In this document: positions 1-6,419 of the stretch, one piece after another
Layout: each line of letters starts with the position of its first letter
Position numbering within the stretch: position 1 is the first letter of the stretch
Assembly: GCA_005788205.1 (NCBI GenBank)
Contig: SXYT01000158.1
Coordinates: forward strand, 1-10,238
Length of the DNA stretch: 10,238 nucleotides
Direction of reading: 5' to 3'
Source: Actinomycetota bacterium
GTDB taxonomy: Bacteria > Actinomycetota > Acidimicrobiia > Acidimicrobiales > Ilumatobacteraceae
Notes under the pieces: generated by a model
The model's database searches: none
What the model saw: only the letters and a program-made list of their open reading frames with translations
What the model was told of the DNA's origin: nothing
Made by a program: the position numbers and the translations under genes

Positions 1-479
1 CGCGAGATGTAGAGCGCGGTGACGTCGCCCTCGGTGTTGTTGCTGGTGCACACGATGACCTCGGTGACGGGCTCGGTGCGGAGGCGGTTGACGAGTTCGC
101 GGATCTTGATGTCCTCGTGGCCGATGCCGGCGAGAGGGTCGATGACGCCGAGGAGCACGTGGTACGTGCCGCGGAACTCGCCCGTGCGTTCGATGGCGGC
201 GAGGTCACGGGCGTCCTCCACGACGCAGATCTTCGTGGCGTCACGTTTCGTGTCGTTGCAGACCGTGCAGAACTGGTCGTCGGAAAGGTTGAAGCACCGT
301 TCGCAGAAGCGCACCTTCTGCTTGGCCTCCACGATGGCCCGGGCGAGACGCGCGACATCCTCGGACTCGGACTTGATGAGGTGGAGTGCGACACGCTGCG
401 CGGTGCGGGGACCGATGCCCGGGAGGCGGCTGAACTCGTCCATCAGTGCCTGGACGGCGGGGGTGTAGGGGGTTGCCAC
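1..479 (-). CDS. recR: Recombination mediator RecR, 3'-truncated by the window edge
   Basis: RecR works with RecO (and RecF) to load RecA onto SSB-coated single-stranded DNA in gapped-duplex repair. Read on the minus strand from GTG at 479, about 159 residues are present. The C-terminal ~40 of the usual ~200 residues lie beyond base 1. Visible in order: an N-terminal helix-hairpin-helix (LPGIGPRTAQR, residues 19-29), a C4 zinc finger (C59, C62, C71, C74), then the Toprim domain with VVEDARD (E88) and the RecR-typical GVIDPLAGIG (111-120) and SNNTEGDVTALY (146-157). The GTG start gives the normal RecR N-terminus (TPAVQALMDEFSRLPGIG) and lies 6 nt after the dnaX stop. A purine-rich AAGAAGAAG tract at the end of dnaX is the only ribosome-binding candidate, so translational coupling to dnaX is likely. 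Identification is secure; only the C-terminus is unseen. Confidence 0.97.
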   Translation of the reverse strand, partial: MATPYTPAVQALMDEFSRLPGIGPRTAQRVALHLIKSESEDVARLARAIVEAKQKVRFCERCFNLSDDQFCTVCNDTKRDATKICVVEDARDLAAIERTGEFRGTYHVLLGVIDPLAGIGHEDIKIRELVNRLRTEPVTEVIVCTSNNTEGDVTALYIS

Positions 480-485
480 GACGCG

Positions 486-2225
486 CTACTTCTTCTTGCC
501 CTTCGGCGGGGCCTCCTCGACATGGCCCTCGGGGAAGAACTCGCGCAGGGTGTCGAGGCTGTTGTCCTCGGAGACCTCCTCATCCAGGATGTCCGCCGGG
601 TCCACGGGGGCGAACACATCGTCGGCGACGACATCGACGATCGTCTTCTTCACCACGGGTGCGGGCCTCTCGGTCGCCCCTGTCTGGTCCTTCACCAGCG
701 ACACGCTGTACTTGGCACCGCACATCCTGCGCAGCACCTCCGTGAGCACGGGTGCCTGCTCGTTCGCCTTCTCGAGGGGCATGTTCTGGGGGATGCGGAC
801 AGTGACGACGTTGTCCGTGACGCTCTCCACGGATGCGGTCTTGAAGTAGGCCTTGGCAATCGGCTTGAGGCTGTCCACGATCTGGGGCCACACGCGGGCA
901 GGATCACCGCTGCCGGACGCAGGTGCAGCGTCAGGCGCGGGAGCAGGAGCGGGCGCGTCGGACTTCGGCGGGGTGGACTCAGCGGCCTTGGGGGTCTCTG
1001 CGGGGCGCTGCACCGGTGACGAGGTGTCGCGCCCTGTACCGGCGGCGCGGCCACCGATCCGGGCCCGGCCCGTGGAGGGGTCAACAGGGGGCGGCGGGAG
1101 GGACGAGACCCCGTGTGCCGCGAGCTGCGCGACACGCTCCTCGAGTGCTGCGATGCGACCGACGAGTGCATCAGAGGAACCGTCCAGTTCGCTGGAAGTG
1201 AGCCTGACCATGGCGACCTCGAGCAGGAGACGTGCGTCGGGGGCATGGCGCATCTCCACGAGTGTCTGGCCGAGCACCTCCATCACGCGCACGATGGTGC
1301 GGTTGCCGAGAGAACGGGCACGACCGGCGATCACTTCCACGCGTGCCGCAGGGAGCTGCACGAGCTCGGGCGCCAGGACCGAGAGGAACGAGTCGCGCAT
1401 CGTGCGCACGACGTCCTCGGTGAAGGTGCGCGGGTCACGTCCCAGTTGCATGGCCTGGGCGACGGCGGCAAGCACGCGGCCCTGGTCCTTGGCGGCAAGC
1501 GCATCGATCAGTTCGTCGGTGGTGTGCGCGGCTTCCGGCTCGGCGCCACCGGACACCACGATCTCGAGGGCGGAGAGCGTGTCACGAGCGCTGCCTGCAC
1601 CCTGGCGAAGGACCATCGCGAGGGACTCGTCATTGACATCGAGTGCTGCCTCCTTGATGACGAAGCGCACGTACTTCTCCAGTTCCGCGACCGGGAGCAG
1701 GTGGAACTGCAGGTGCTGGACGCGGCTGCGGATGGTCTCGCTGACCTTCTGCGGGTCCGTTGTGGCCAGCACGAAGACCACGTGCTCGGGCGGTTCCTCG
1801 AGTGTCTTCAGCAGGGCGGCTTCTGCACCCTTGGTGAGCATGTGCACCTCGTCCAGGATGAACACGCGGTGGCGGCCGGGACTGGAGAGGGAGGCGGACT
1901 CGATGATGTCGCGGATCTCCTGCACGCCGTTGTTGCTGGCCGCGTCCAGTTCCAGCACGTCATAGCTGGTGCCGGCCTCCACGGCCCGGCAGCTGTCGCA
2001 CTCGCAGCATGGCTCGCCGTCCGCCGGCGAGACGCAGTTCAGCACCTTCGCCAGGATGCGCGCAGTCGTCGTCTTGCCGGTGCCGCGCGGCCCGGAGAAG
2101 AGATAGGCCTGGCCCTCGCGCCCATTGATGACGGAGTTGCGCAGCGCCCGCACCACGTGCTCCTGCCCGTACAGCTCGGAGAACTTCCGGGGTCGGAAGC
2201 GCCTGTAGAGGGACTGGGTGGCCAT
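486..2225 (-). CDS. dnaX: DNA polymerase III subunit gamma/tau
   Basis: Clamp-loader ATPase of the replicative polymerase; it loads the beta sliding clamp and, through its C-terminal part, organises the replisome. The product is 579 residues from ATG 2225. Visible: the family N-terminus SLYRRFRPRKFSELYGQEH; Walker A GPRGTGKT (45-52); a zinc module with C64, C73, C76 and C79 (extra C74); Walker B FILDEVHML (122-130); sensor-1 ATTDPQK; the arginine-finger segment TIRSRVQ (R168), where V replaces the more usual Cys of SRC; and sensor-2 GSARD (211-215). A Pro/Ala/Ser-rich linker follows (about 375-440), then a tau-type C-terminal domain and a basic KGKKK end. An in-frame ATG at 2270 would add 15 residues that do not look like the family and would start upstream of the TAGGGT -10 box, so 2225 is preferred. 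It heads a dnaX-recR unit. No E. coli-like A-AAA-AAG slippery site was seen, so a programmed gamma form is not supported. Confidence 0.97.
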   Translation of the reverse strand: MATQSLYRRFRPRKFSELYGQEHVVRALRNSVINGREGQAYLFSGPRGTGKTTTARILAKVLNCVSPADGEPCCECDSCRAVEAGTSYDVLELDAASNNGVQEIRDIIESASLSSPGRHRVFILDEVHMLTKGAEAALLKTLEEPPEHVVFVLATTDPQKVSETIRSRVQHLQFHLLPVAELEKYVRFVIKEAALDVNDESLAMVLRQGAGSARDTLSALEIVVSGGAEPEAAHTTDELIDALAAKDQGRVLAAVAQAMQLGRDPRTFTEDVVRTMRDSFLSVLAPELVQLPAARVEVIAGRARSLGNRTIVRVMEVLGQTLVEMRHAPDARLLLEVAMVRLTSSELDGSSDALVGRIAALEERVAQLAAHGVSSLPPPPVDPSTGRARIGGRAAGTGRDTSSPVQRPAETPKAAESTPPKSDAPAPAPAPDAAPASGSGDPARVWPQIVDSLKPIAKAYFKTASVESVTDNVVTVRIPQNMPLEKANEQAPVLTEVLRRMCGAKYSVSLVKDQTGATERPAPVVKKTIVDVVADDVFAPVDPADILDEEVSEDNSLDTLREFFPEGHVEEAPPKGKKK

Positions 2226-2232
2226 TGCTCCG

Positions 2233-2238
2233 ACCCTA
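2233..2238 (-). promoter_or_regulatory. Probable -10 box of dnaX (TAGGGT), leaderless-type
   Basis: On the minus strand TAGGGT is followed by exactly 7 nt and then the dnaX ATG (2225). TANNNT plus 6-8 nt is the expected spacing from a -10 box to the transcription start in actinobacteria, so the mRNA probably begins at or within a base or two of the ATG. A GGAG lies only 2 nt from the ATG, too close for an efficient Shine-Dalgarno. No convincing -35 was found. Confidence 0.6.
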
Positions 2239-2310
2239 CCAATCGCATGGTTCACGCCGGGAGAGACCACAAACGCTCCTGATAGCAGGGCGCGGGGTCG
2301 GCTGGTTGAG

Positions 2311-2316
2311 TACCGT
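2311..2316 (+). promoter_or_regulatory. Probable -10 box of the CopC/CopD gene (TACCGT)
   Basis: TACCGT lies 10 nt before ATG 2327, and no Shine-Dalgarno is visible between them. Transcription starting 6-8 nt after the box would leave a leader of only about 2-4 nt. It faces away from the dnaX promoter in the same 101-bp intergenic region. No clear -35 is seen. Confidence 0.45.
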
Positions 2317-2326
2317 TTTCACACCA

Positions 2327-4108
2327 ATGCGTCGCCTGTTCATCTTCCTCTGCGCCGCCGTCGGCATGACCGTTCTCGGGTCATCCGCCGCGCTCGCAGA
2401 GGGCACGAACACGCTCGAGTCGTCCAACCCTTCGGCCGGCGAAATGGTGACCGTCGCACCCACCCAGTTGCAGTTGCGATTCCTCGCCCCTGCAGGGACG
2501 GCCGAACAGGTCGCACAGATGGGCCTTGCGCTCACGTGCGACGGTCGCTTGATCGGTCTCGGCACACCGCAGCTCGGCAGCGACGGGGTCACCGTGTCGG
2601 CGGCACTCACGCAGGTGCTGGACAACGGGACGTGCAGCGTCAGCTGGAAGCTTGCCGACGGCTCCACGGGCACCTTCTCTTTCACCTCCAACACGCAACC
2701 CACGACCACGGCGGTGACCCCCGGCCCCACAAAGCCGACCACACCCGGCCAGGTCCCCACCGGGACCGTCACGGAGCGGCGCCTCGGCGGGCCCATCGGG
2801 CTGAGCCGGCTGCTCGCGTTCTTCGCCGTGAGCGCCCTCTTCGGGGGCCTCCTCTTCATCCGGTATCTCTGGGTCGAGGGCGTCGAGTACGGCATCGGGG
2901 AGCGCTATTTCCGCATCGTCTCGGTTGTTGCCGGCCTCTCGATGATCCTCCACGCATCACTGATGACTGCCTCCGAGACCACGAACTCGCTCGGCGGGTC
3001 CTTCCTGCCGACATCGTGGTTCTCGCTGTACGACACCACGGAGGGAAGGGCGGTGCTGGTGCGGCTCATCGCGGTGCTCGCCCTCGTCTACTTCGCCTGG
3101 GTCCCCGCGCGCATCTTCGAGCCCACGAACGTGCCGCAGTCCACCGTGGCGCTCATCTTCCTGGCGCTCTCGTTCGGCTTCGACAGGGCGTCAGGGCGCA
3201 ACCTCGTGATCGGCGTCATCGTCGCCATTCTCCACATGGCGATGGTGATGATGTGGGTCGGTGCGATCGCGATCATCTGGCGAGTCGTCCTGTTCGGGCC
3301 GGGCGACCTGGACCTCGTGCAGGCACTGCAGGGATGGACGCGCATCGCCACACCGCTCACCGTCGGCATCATCGTGACCGGCGCAATCCAGGTCTGGCGT
3401 CTCGACGGGCTCAGTCTCATCAACAGTGGCCACGGCCGGATGGTTCTGCTGAAGTCGCTCGTCGTGGGGCTGCTCGTGTTCGTGAGCGCGGCCGTGCGGA
3501 CTTTCATCCGCCAGCGGCTGGCCCGCGCTGGGAACCTCAACGAGCGGATGGTTGCCCGCCTGAAACGGCCGGTCGGCGTGGAGCTCTCTCTCAGCATCGC
3601 GGTGCTCGCGGCATCGAGCATGCTCATGTCCATGAGGCCGCCGAACGTGCTGCCGCGGGAGAAAGGCCCGAAGGACCAGTACGCAATCGTCCAGGAGATG
3701 ACGGGTGCGGACGACTTCCGCGTGCGCGTGTCCGTCACACCCGGCAACGTGGGGAACAACCGTCTCCTCGTGGAGCTGTTCGGACCGAAGCGCATCCAGA
3801 ACTTCACCGTCTCGCTCACGCCCGCCAACCAGTCGTTCAGCGGCTACAGGGTGTTCGTCCCGATCACCAGACCCGGGGCCGCGCTCCTCACCGAGGAGAC
3901 GGGGATGAAGCTTCTCGCACCCGGTGACTGGACCATCACCGTCGAGGGCACCACGACGACAGGCGAACTGGCACCCCTCACCGGCTCGTTCGTCATCGCG
4001 GACGGGGTGACCGTGACGACCCAGCCGAACAAGGACCTCCAAGCCACCACCACGGTCCCGGGGACCTCAGCTCCCGCGGGGGCCTCCACCACTGCCCCGC
4101 CGGGCTGA
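2327..4108 (+). CDS. CopC/CopD (YcnJ-like) fusion membrane protein, putative copper transport
   Basis: The 593-residue product combines an exported CopC-like beta domain with a CopD-type membrane domain. Such fusions are linked to copper uptake or resistance (YcnJ in Bacillus). Visible: a signal peptide (residues 1-24, cleavage near AALA-EG); a CopC-like domain (about 26-120) with SSNPSAGEMV and VAPTQLQLRF; a Thr/Pro-rich linker (121-150); about eight membrane helices (155-435), including the CopD-like LHMAMVMMWVGAIAI (302-316; H303, M304, M306, M308, M309); and a C-terminal extracytoplasmic domain (about 440-575) ending in a Thr/Ala/Pro tail. Odd: the residue after cleavage is not His, and the usual DGHPVSG is DGSTG (111-115), so the standard Cu(II) ligands of CopC are missing. 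C71 and C103 could form a disulfide. ATG 2327 is chosen because it starts the signal peptide; the upstream in-frame ATG overlaps dnaX. It is monocistronic, between dnaX and the carboxylase operon. The family call is strong; the metal is uncertain. Confidence 0.88.
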   Translation: MRRLFIFLCAAVGMTVLGSSAALAEGTNTLESSNPSAGEMVTVAPTQLQLRFLAPAGTAEQVAQMGLALTCDGRLIGLGTPQLGSDGVTVSAALTQVLDNGTCSVSWKLADGSTGTFSFTSNTQPTTTAVTPGPTKPTTPGQVPTGTVTERRLGGPIGLSRLLAFFAVSALFGGLLFIRYLWVEGVEYGIGERYFRIVSVVAGLSMILHASLMTASETTNSLGGSFLPTSWFSLYDTTEGRAVLVRLIAVLALVYFAWVPARIFEPTNVPQSTVALIFLALSFGFDRASGRNLVIGVIVAILHMAMVMMWVGAIAIIWRVVLFGPGDLDLVQALQGWTRIATPLTVGIIVTGAIQVWRLDGLSLINSGHGRMVLLKSLVVGLLVFVSAAVRTFIRQRLARAGNLNERMVARLKRPVGVELSLSIAVLAASSMLMSMRPPNVLPREKGPKDQYAIVQEMTGADDFRVRVSVTPGNVGNNRLLVELFGPKRIQNFTVSLTPANQSFSGYRVFVPITRPGAALLTEETGMKLLAPGDWTITVEGTTTTGELAPLTGSFVIADGVTVTTQPNKDLQATTTVPGTSAPAGASTTAPPG

Positions 4109-4157
4109 GCACGGACTCCATCCGGCCCGAGATGGGCGCTGCGGGGTCCCCGACAAC

Positions 4158-4163
4158 TAGCGT
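4158..4163 (+). promoter_or_regulatory. Probable -10 box of the carboxylase operon (TAGCGT), leaderless-type
   Basis: TAGCGT is followed by exactly 7 nt and then GTG 4171, the same geometry as dnaX. No Shine-Dalgarno precedes the GTG. A short perfect palindrome, CGGGG-T-CCCCG (4142-4152), sits just upstream inside the -35/-10 spacer region. No clear -35 hexamer is present. Confidence 0.6.
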
Positions 4164-4170
4164 TGACCCC

Positions 4171-5736
4171 GTGACAGACACCGCCGCGTCCTCCATGCAG
4201 GACAAGATCGACGACCTGCGTACGCGCCAGCAAGATGCCGTGAACGCGGGAAGCCCCCGTTCCGTCGAGCGCCACAAGAGCAAGGGCAAGATGCTCGCCC
4301 GCGAGCGCATCGACTACCTGCTCGACCCTGGCTCCTTTCATGAGCTCGACATGCTCGCGCGCCACCGTGCCCACGCGGCCGGTCTGGAGGAGCGCCCCTA
4401 CACCGACGGTGTCATCACCGGGTGGGGCACGGTCGAGGGCCGCAAGGTCTTCGTCTTCAGCCAGGACTTCACGGTCTTCGGCGGGGCCCTCGGCGAGGTG
4501 TTCGCCGAGAAGATCCACAAGCTGATGGACCTCGCGCTGAAGGTCGGTGCCCCCGTCGTCGGCCTGAACGACGGCGCCGGCGCCCGCATCCAGGAGGGTG
4601 TGGTCTCGCTCGCCTCCTACGGCGGCATCTTCTGGCGCAACGTGCAGTCCTCCGGCGTGGTGCCGCAGATCTCCGTCATCCTCGGGCCGTGTGCCGGCGG
4701 CGCGGTGGACTCCCCCGCCATGACCGACTGCATCTTCAGGGTGAAAGAGACGAGTCACATGTTCATCACCGGCCCGGACGGGGTGAAGACGGTGACCGGC
4801 GAGGACGTCACCCTCGAGGAACTCGGCGGCGCAATGAGCCACGCCTCAAAGTCGGGTGTCGCCACGTTCATGTCGCAGGACGAGCAGTCCTGCCTGGATG
4901 ACGTCCGCTTCCTGCTGTCGTTCCTGCCCACGAACAACCTGGAGGAGCCGCCGGTCGTGGAATCCGGCGACGACCCGGACCGCTCGTGCGACATGCTGCG
5001 CGACATCCTGCCGGTGTCGCCCAACCAGCCCTACGACATGAAGAAGGTCATCCGCGAGGTCGTCGATGACGGGGAGTTCTTCGAGTACTTCCCCCACTGG
5101 GCGAAGAGCATCGTGTGCGGCTTCTCCCGCGTGGACGGCATCACCGTGGGTGTCGTCGGCAACCAGCCGATGGCGTTCGCCGGCGTGCTCGACATCGAGA
5201 GCTCGGAGAAGGCAGCGCGCTTCGTGCGGACCTGCGACGCGTTCAACATCCCGCTTCTCACCTTCGTGGACGTGCCGGGCTTCCTTCCCGGCGTGAACCA
5301 GGAACACGAGGGCATCATCCGCCACGGAGCGAAGCTGCTCTATGCGTTCTGCGAGGCGACCGTGCCGCGCATCCAGATCATCACGCGCAAGGCCTACGGC
5401 GGCGCCTACGTGGTCATGAACTCGAAGTCGATCGGTGCGGACCTCGCGTACGCGTGGCCGACAGCCGAGCTCGCCGTCATGGGCCCGCAGGGTGCGGTGG
5501 AGATCGTCTACAAGCGCGAGCTGCAGCAGGCCGCGGACCCGGTGGCGCGCCGTTCCGAGCTCGTCACCGAGTACACCGAGAAGTACGCCAACCCCTACGC
5601 CGCCGCGGAGCGCGGCTACGTGGACGACGTCATCGACCCCGCCGACACGCGCCGCAAGGTGGTTGCCGGCCTTCGCATGCTGCGCACCAAGCGCGAGGAA
5701 CTGCCGCGCCGCAAGCACGGCAACATGCCGCTGTAG
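4171..5736 (+). CDS. pccB: Acyl-CoA carboxylase beta subunit (carboxyltransferase; PccB/AccD family)
   Basis: Transfers the carboxyl group from carboxybiotin on the alpha subunit to an acyl-CoA (propionyl-CoA giving methylmalonyl-CoA, or acetyl-CoA giving malonyl-CoA). The product is 521 residues, normal for the family, with two crotonase-like halves. N-half: DGAGARIQEGV and the oxyanion segment CAGGAVDSPAMTD (G176, G177). C-half: KAYGGAYVVMNSKSIGAD (G410, G411) and AWPTAELAVMGPQGAVEI. It ends in the typical KHGNMPL. GTG 4171 is chosen because it gives VTDTAASSMQDKIDDLR, matching family N-termini, and lies 7 nt after a -10 box; an in-frame ATG at 4132 is upstream of that box. Odd: V414 occupies the position where propionyl-specific enzymes carry Asp (D422 in Streptomyces PccB), and D180 stands where Tyr is common. 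Substrate range may therefore be broader than propionyl-CoA. The biotin-carrying alpha subunit is not in the window. An epsilon subunit gene follows at 6218. Confidence 0.94.
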   Translation: MTDTAASSMQDKIDDLRTRQQDAVNAGSPRSVERHKSKGKMLARERIDYLLDPGSFHELDMLARHRAHAAGLEERPYTDGVITGWGTVEGRKVFVFSQDFTVFGGALGEVFAEKIHKLMDLALKVGAPVVGLNDGAGARIQEGVVSLASYGGIFWRNVQSSGVVPQISVILGPCAGGAVDSPAMTDCIFRVKETSHMFITGPDGVKTVTGEDVTLEELGGAMSHASKSGVATFMSQDEQSCLDDVRFLLSFLPTNNLEEPPVVESGDDPDRSCDMLRDILPVSPNQPYDMKKVIREVVDDGEFFEYFPHWAKSIVCGFSRVDGITVGVVGNQPMAFAGVLDIESSEKAARFVRTCDAFNIPLLTFVDVPGFLPGVNQEHEGIIRHGAKLLYAFCEATVPRIQIITRKAYGGAYVVMNSKSIGADLAYAWPTAELAVMGPQGAVEIVYKRELQQAADPVARRSELVTEYTEKYANPYAAAERGYVDDVIDPADTRRKVVAGLRMLRTKREELPRRKHGNMPL

Positions 5737-5744
5737 GGGATGCC
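5737..5744 (+). promoter_or_regulatory. Ribosome binding region of the RDD gene
   Basis: GGGATGCC directly follows the pccB stop TAG and precedes ATG 5745. The purine run AGGGGA (5735-5740) is the likely Shine-Dalgarno, about 4 nt from the ATG. The same string, GGGGATGCCATGA, recurs at the MFS gene start (8619-8631). It contains a two-codon ATG-CCA-TGA whose stop overlaps the real start. Confidence 0.5.
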
Positions 5745-6221
5745 ATGAGTGACTTCGAGGGAAACTGGGCACCGCCCTCCGGTGCACCGATGAGCCACAA
5801 CGACATCGCCGGGTTCTGGATCCGGCTCCTAGCCCACATTTGTGACCAGGTGAACTCGCTCGTTGTCGCCATCCCTTTTGTCGTCGTCAGTGTCTTCGTG
5901 GACGGCCCCGCAGCAGATGCGGTGACCATCGCGGGGGGCCTCGCCACAGCATGGATCATCGCCAAGTGGACTTCGGAGCGTGGTGGCTCGCCGCTGCGCG
6001 CACGCCTCGGTGTGCTCGTGATCGACCAGTCAGACGGGGCATTCCTGGACATGACGCGTTCGCTGAAGCGGGCGATGTTCCCCGCGGTCCTCGCCATCGC
6101 ATCGCAGTACCTGTGGGTTTTCATCATCTTCGCCCTGCTCGACTACTTCGTGAGCTTCCTCAGTGCCACGCGCCAGACCTGGCATGACCGCATCGCAGGT
6201 TCCGTGGTGGTGAGGCGATGA
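5745..6221 (+). CDS. RDD family membrane protein
   Basis: A 158-residue membrane protein of the RDD family, whose biochemical role is mostly unknown (some members have been linked to ion exchange or osmotic tolerance). Visible: the signature GFWIRLLAHICD (R27, D34), hydrophobic helices at about 37-52 and 58-74, the loop GGSPLRARLGVLVIDQSDG (family usual G-T-P-G-K, here S-P-L-R), a hydrophobic stretch at 112-140 that is probably the third membrane segment, and the C-terminal WHDRIAGSVVV (D148). The N-terminal ~20 residues (Pro/Ser-rich) probably lie outside the membrane. ATG 5745 starts 8 nt after the pccB stop, and its TGA overlaps the accE ATG (ATGA), so it is cotranscribed and translationally coupled between two carboxylase subunits. 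That position suggests a functional or merely ancestral link to the carboxylase; nothing in the protein shows an acyl-CoA or biotin site. Confidence 0.88.
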   Translation: MSDFEGNWAPPSGAPMSHNDIAGFWIRLLAHICDQVNSLVVAIPFVVVSVFVDGPAADAVTIAGGLATAWIIAKWTSERGGSPLRARLGVLVIDQSDGAFLDMTRSLKRAMFPAVLAIASQYLWVFIIFALLDYFVSFLSATRQTWHDRIAGSVVVRR

Positions 6222-6418
6222 ACGTGAGCATCGGTTCCGTCTCCCCGGTCCCGTCCGAGGAGGAGGCCGCGGCCATCGCGGCAGCGGTCACCATGCTGTG
6301 GCCGCGCCCCGCCGCACCCGGACCGCGGCCGGAGGGCAGCACCAACGTCGGCTGGCGCTTCAGCGGCCGCTGGTGGGCCACGCAGCAGGTCGTGCGCCGC
6401 TCGCGTCCCGGGTTCTGA
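6218..6418 (+). CDS. accE: Acyl-CoA carboxylase epsilon subunit, small
   Basis: A 66-residue protein resembling the actinobacterial acyl-CoA carboxylase epsilon subunits, which bind the beta hexamer and raise activity of the alpha-beta complex. The pattern fits: a short N-terminal strand, a helix typical of the family (VPSEEEAAAIAAAV, 11-24), a Pro/Ala-rich linker, then a Trp/Arg-rich end (GWRFSGRWW, 45-53; basic RRSRPGF terminus). ATG 6218 overlaps the RDD stop (ATGA), and the stop is 1 nt before the phosphoesterase ATG. Position two genes after the beta subunit strongly supports the call, because epsilon genes commonly follow beta genes. Such small proteins are poorly conserved, so identification rests on pattern plus context. 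Confidence 0.85.
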   Translation: MNVSIGSVSPVPSEEEAAAIAAAVTMLWPRPAAPGPRPEGSTNVGWRFSGRWWATQQVVRRSRPGF

Positions 6419-6419
6419 C

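Noticed and set aside
486..520. Programmed frameshift near the lysine-rich end of dnaX
   Set aside because: The AAG repeats are at the natural C-terminus, not at an internal A-AAA-AAG slippery site, and no hairpin follows.
117..1019. Long plus-strand open frame opposite recR/dnaX
   Set aside because: It runs antisense to two certain genes; its His/Arg/Gly-rich, low-complexity translation is typical of antisense frames in high-GC DNA.
1113..2282. 389-codon plus-strand open frame opposite dnaX
   Set aside because: Antisense shadow of dnaX; no recognisable domain, and no promoter or ribosome site.
2226..2326. SRP RNA or tRNA gene next to dnaX, as in some bacteria
   Set aside because: The 101-bp gap is taken up by two divergent promoters and shows no SRP or cloverleaf structure.
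4132..4170. Upstream ATG start for pccB
   Set aside because: It lies upstream of the TAGCGT -10 box, and the added residues are not family-like.
3844..4842. 332-codon minus-strand open frame across the CopC/CopD end and pccB start
   Set aside because: Spans two real sense genes and their promoter; no family resemblance.
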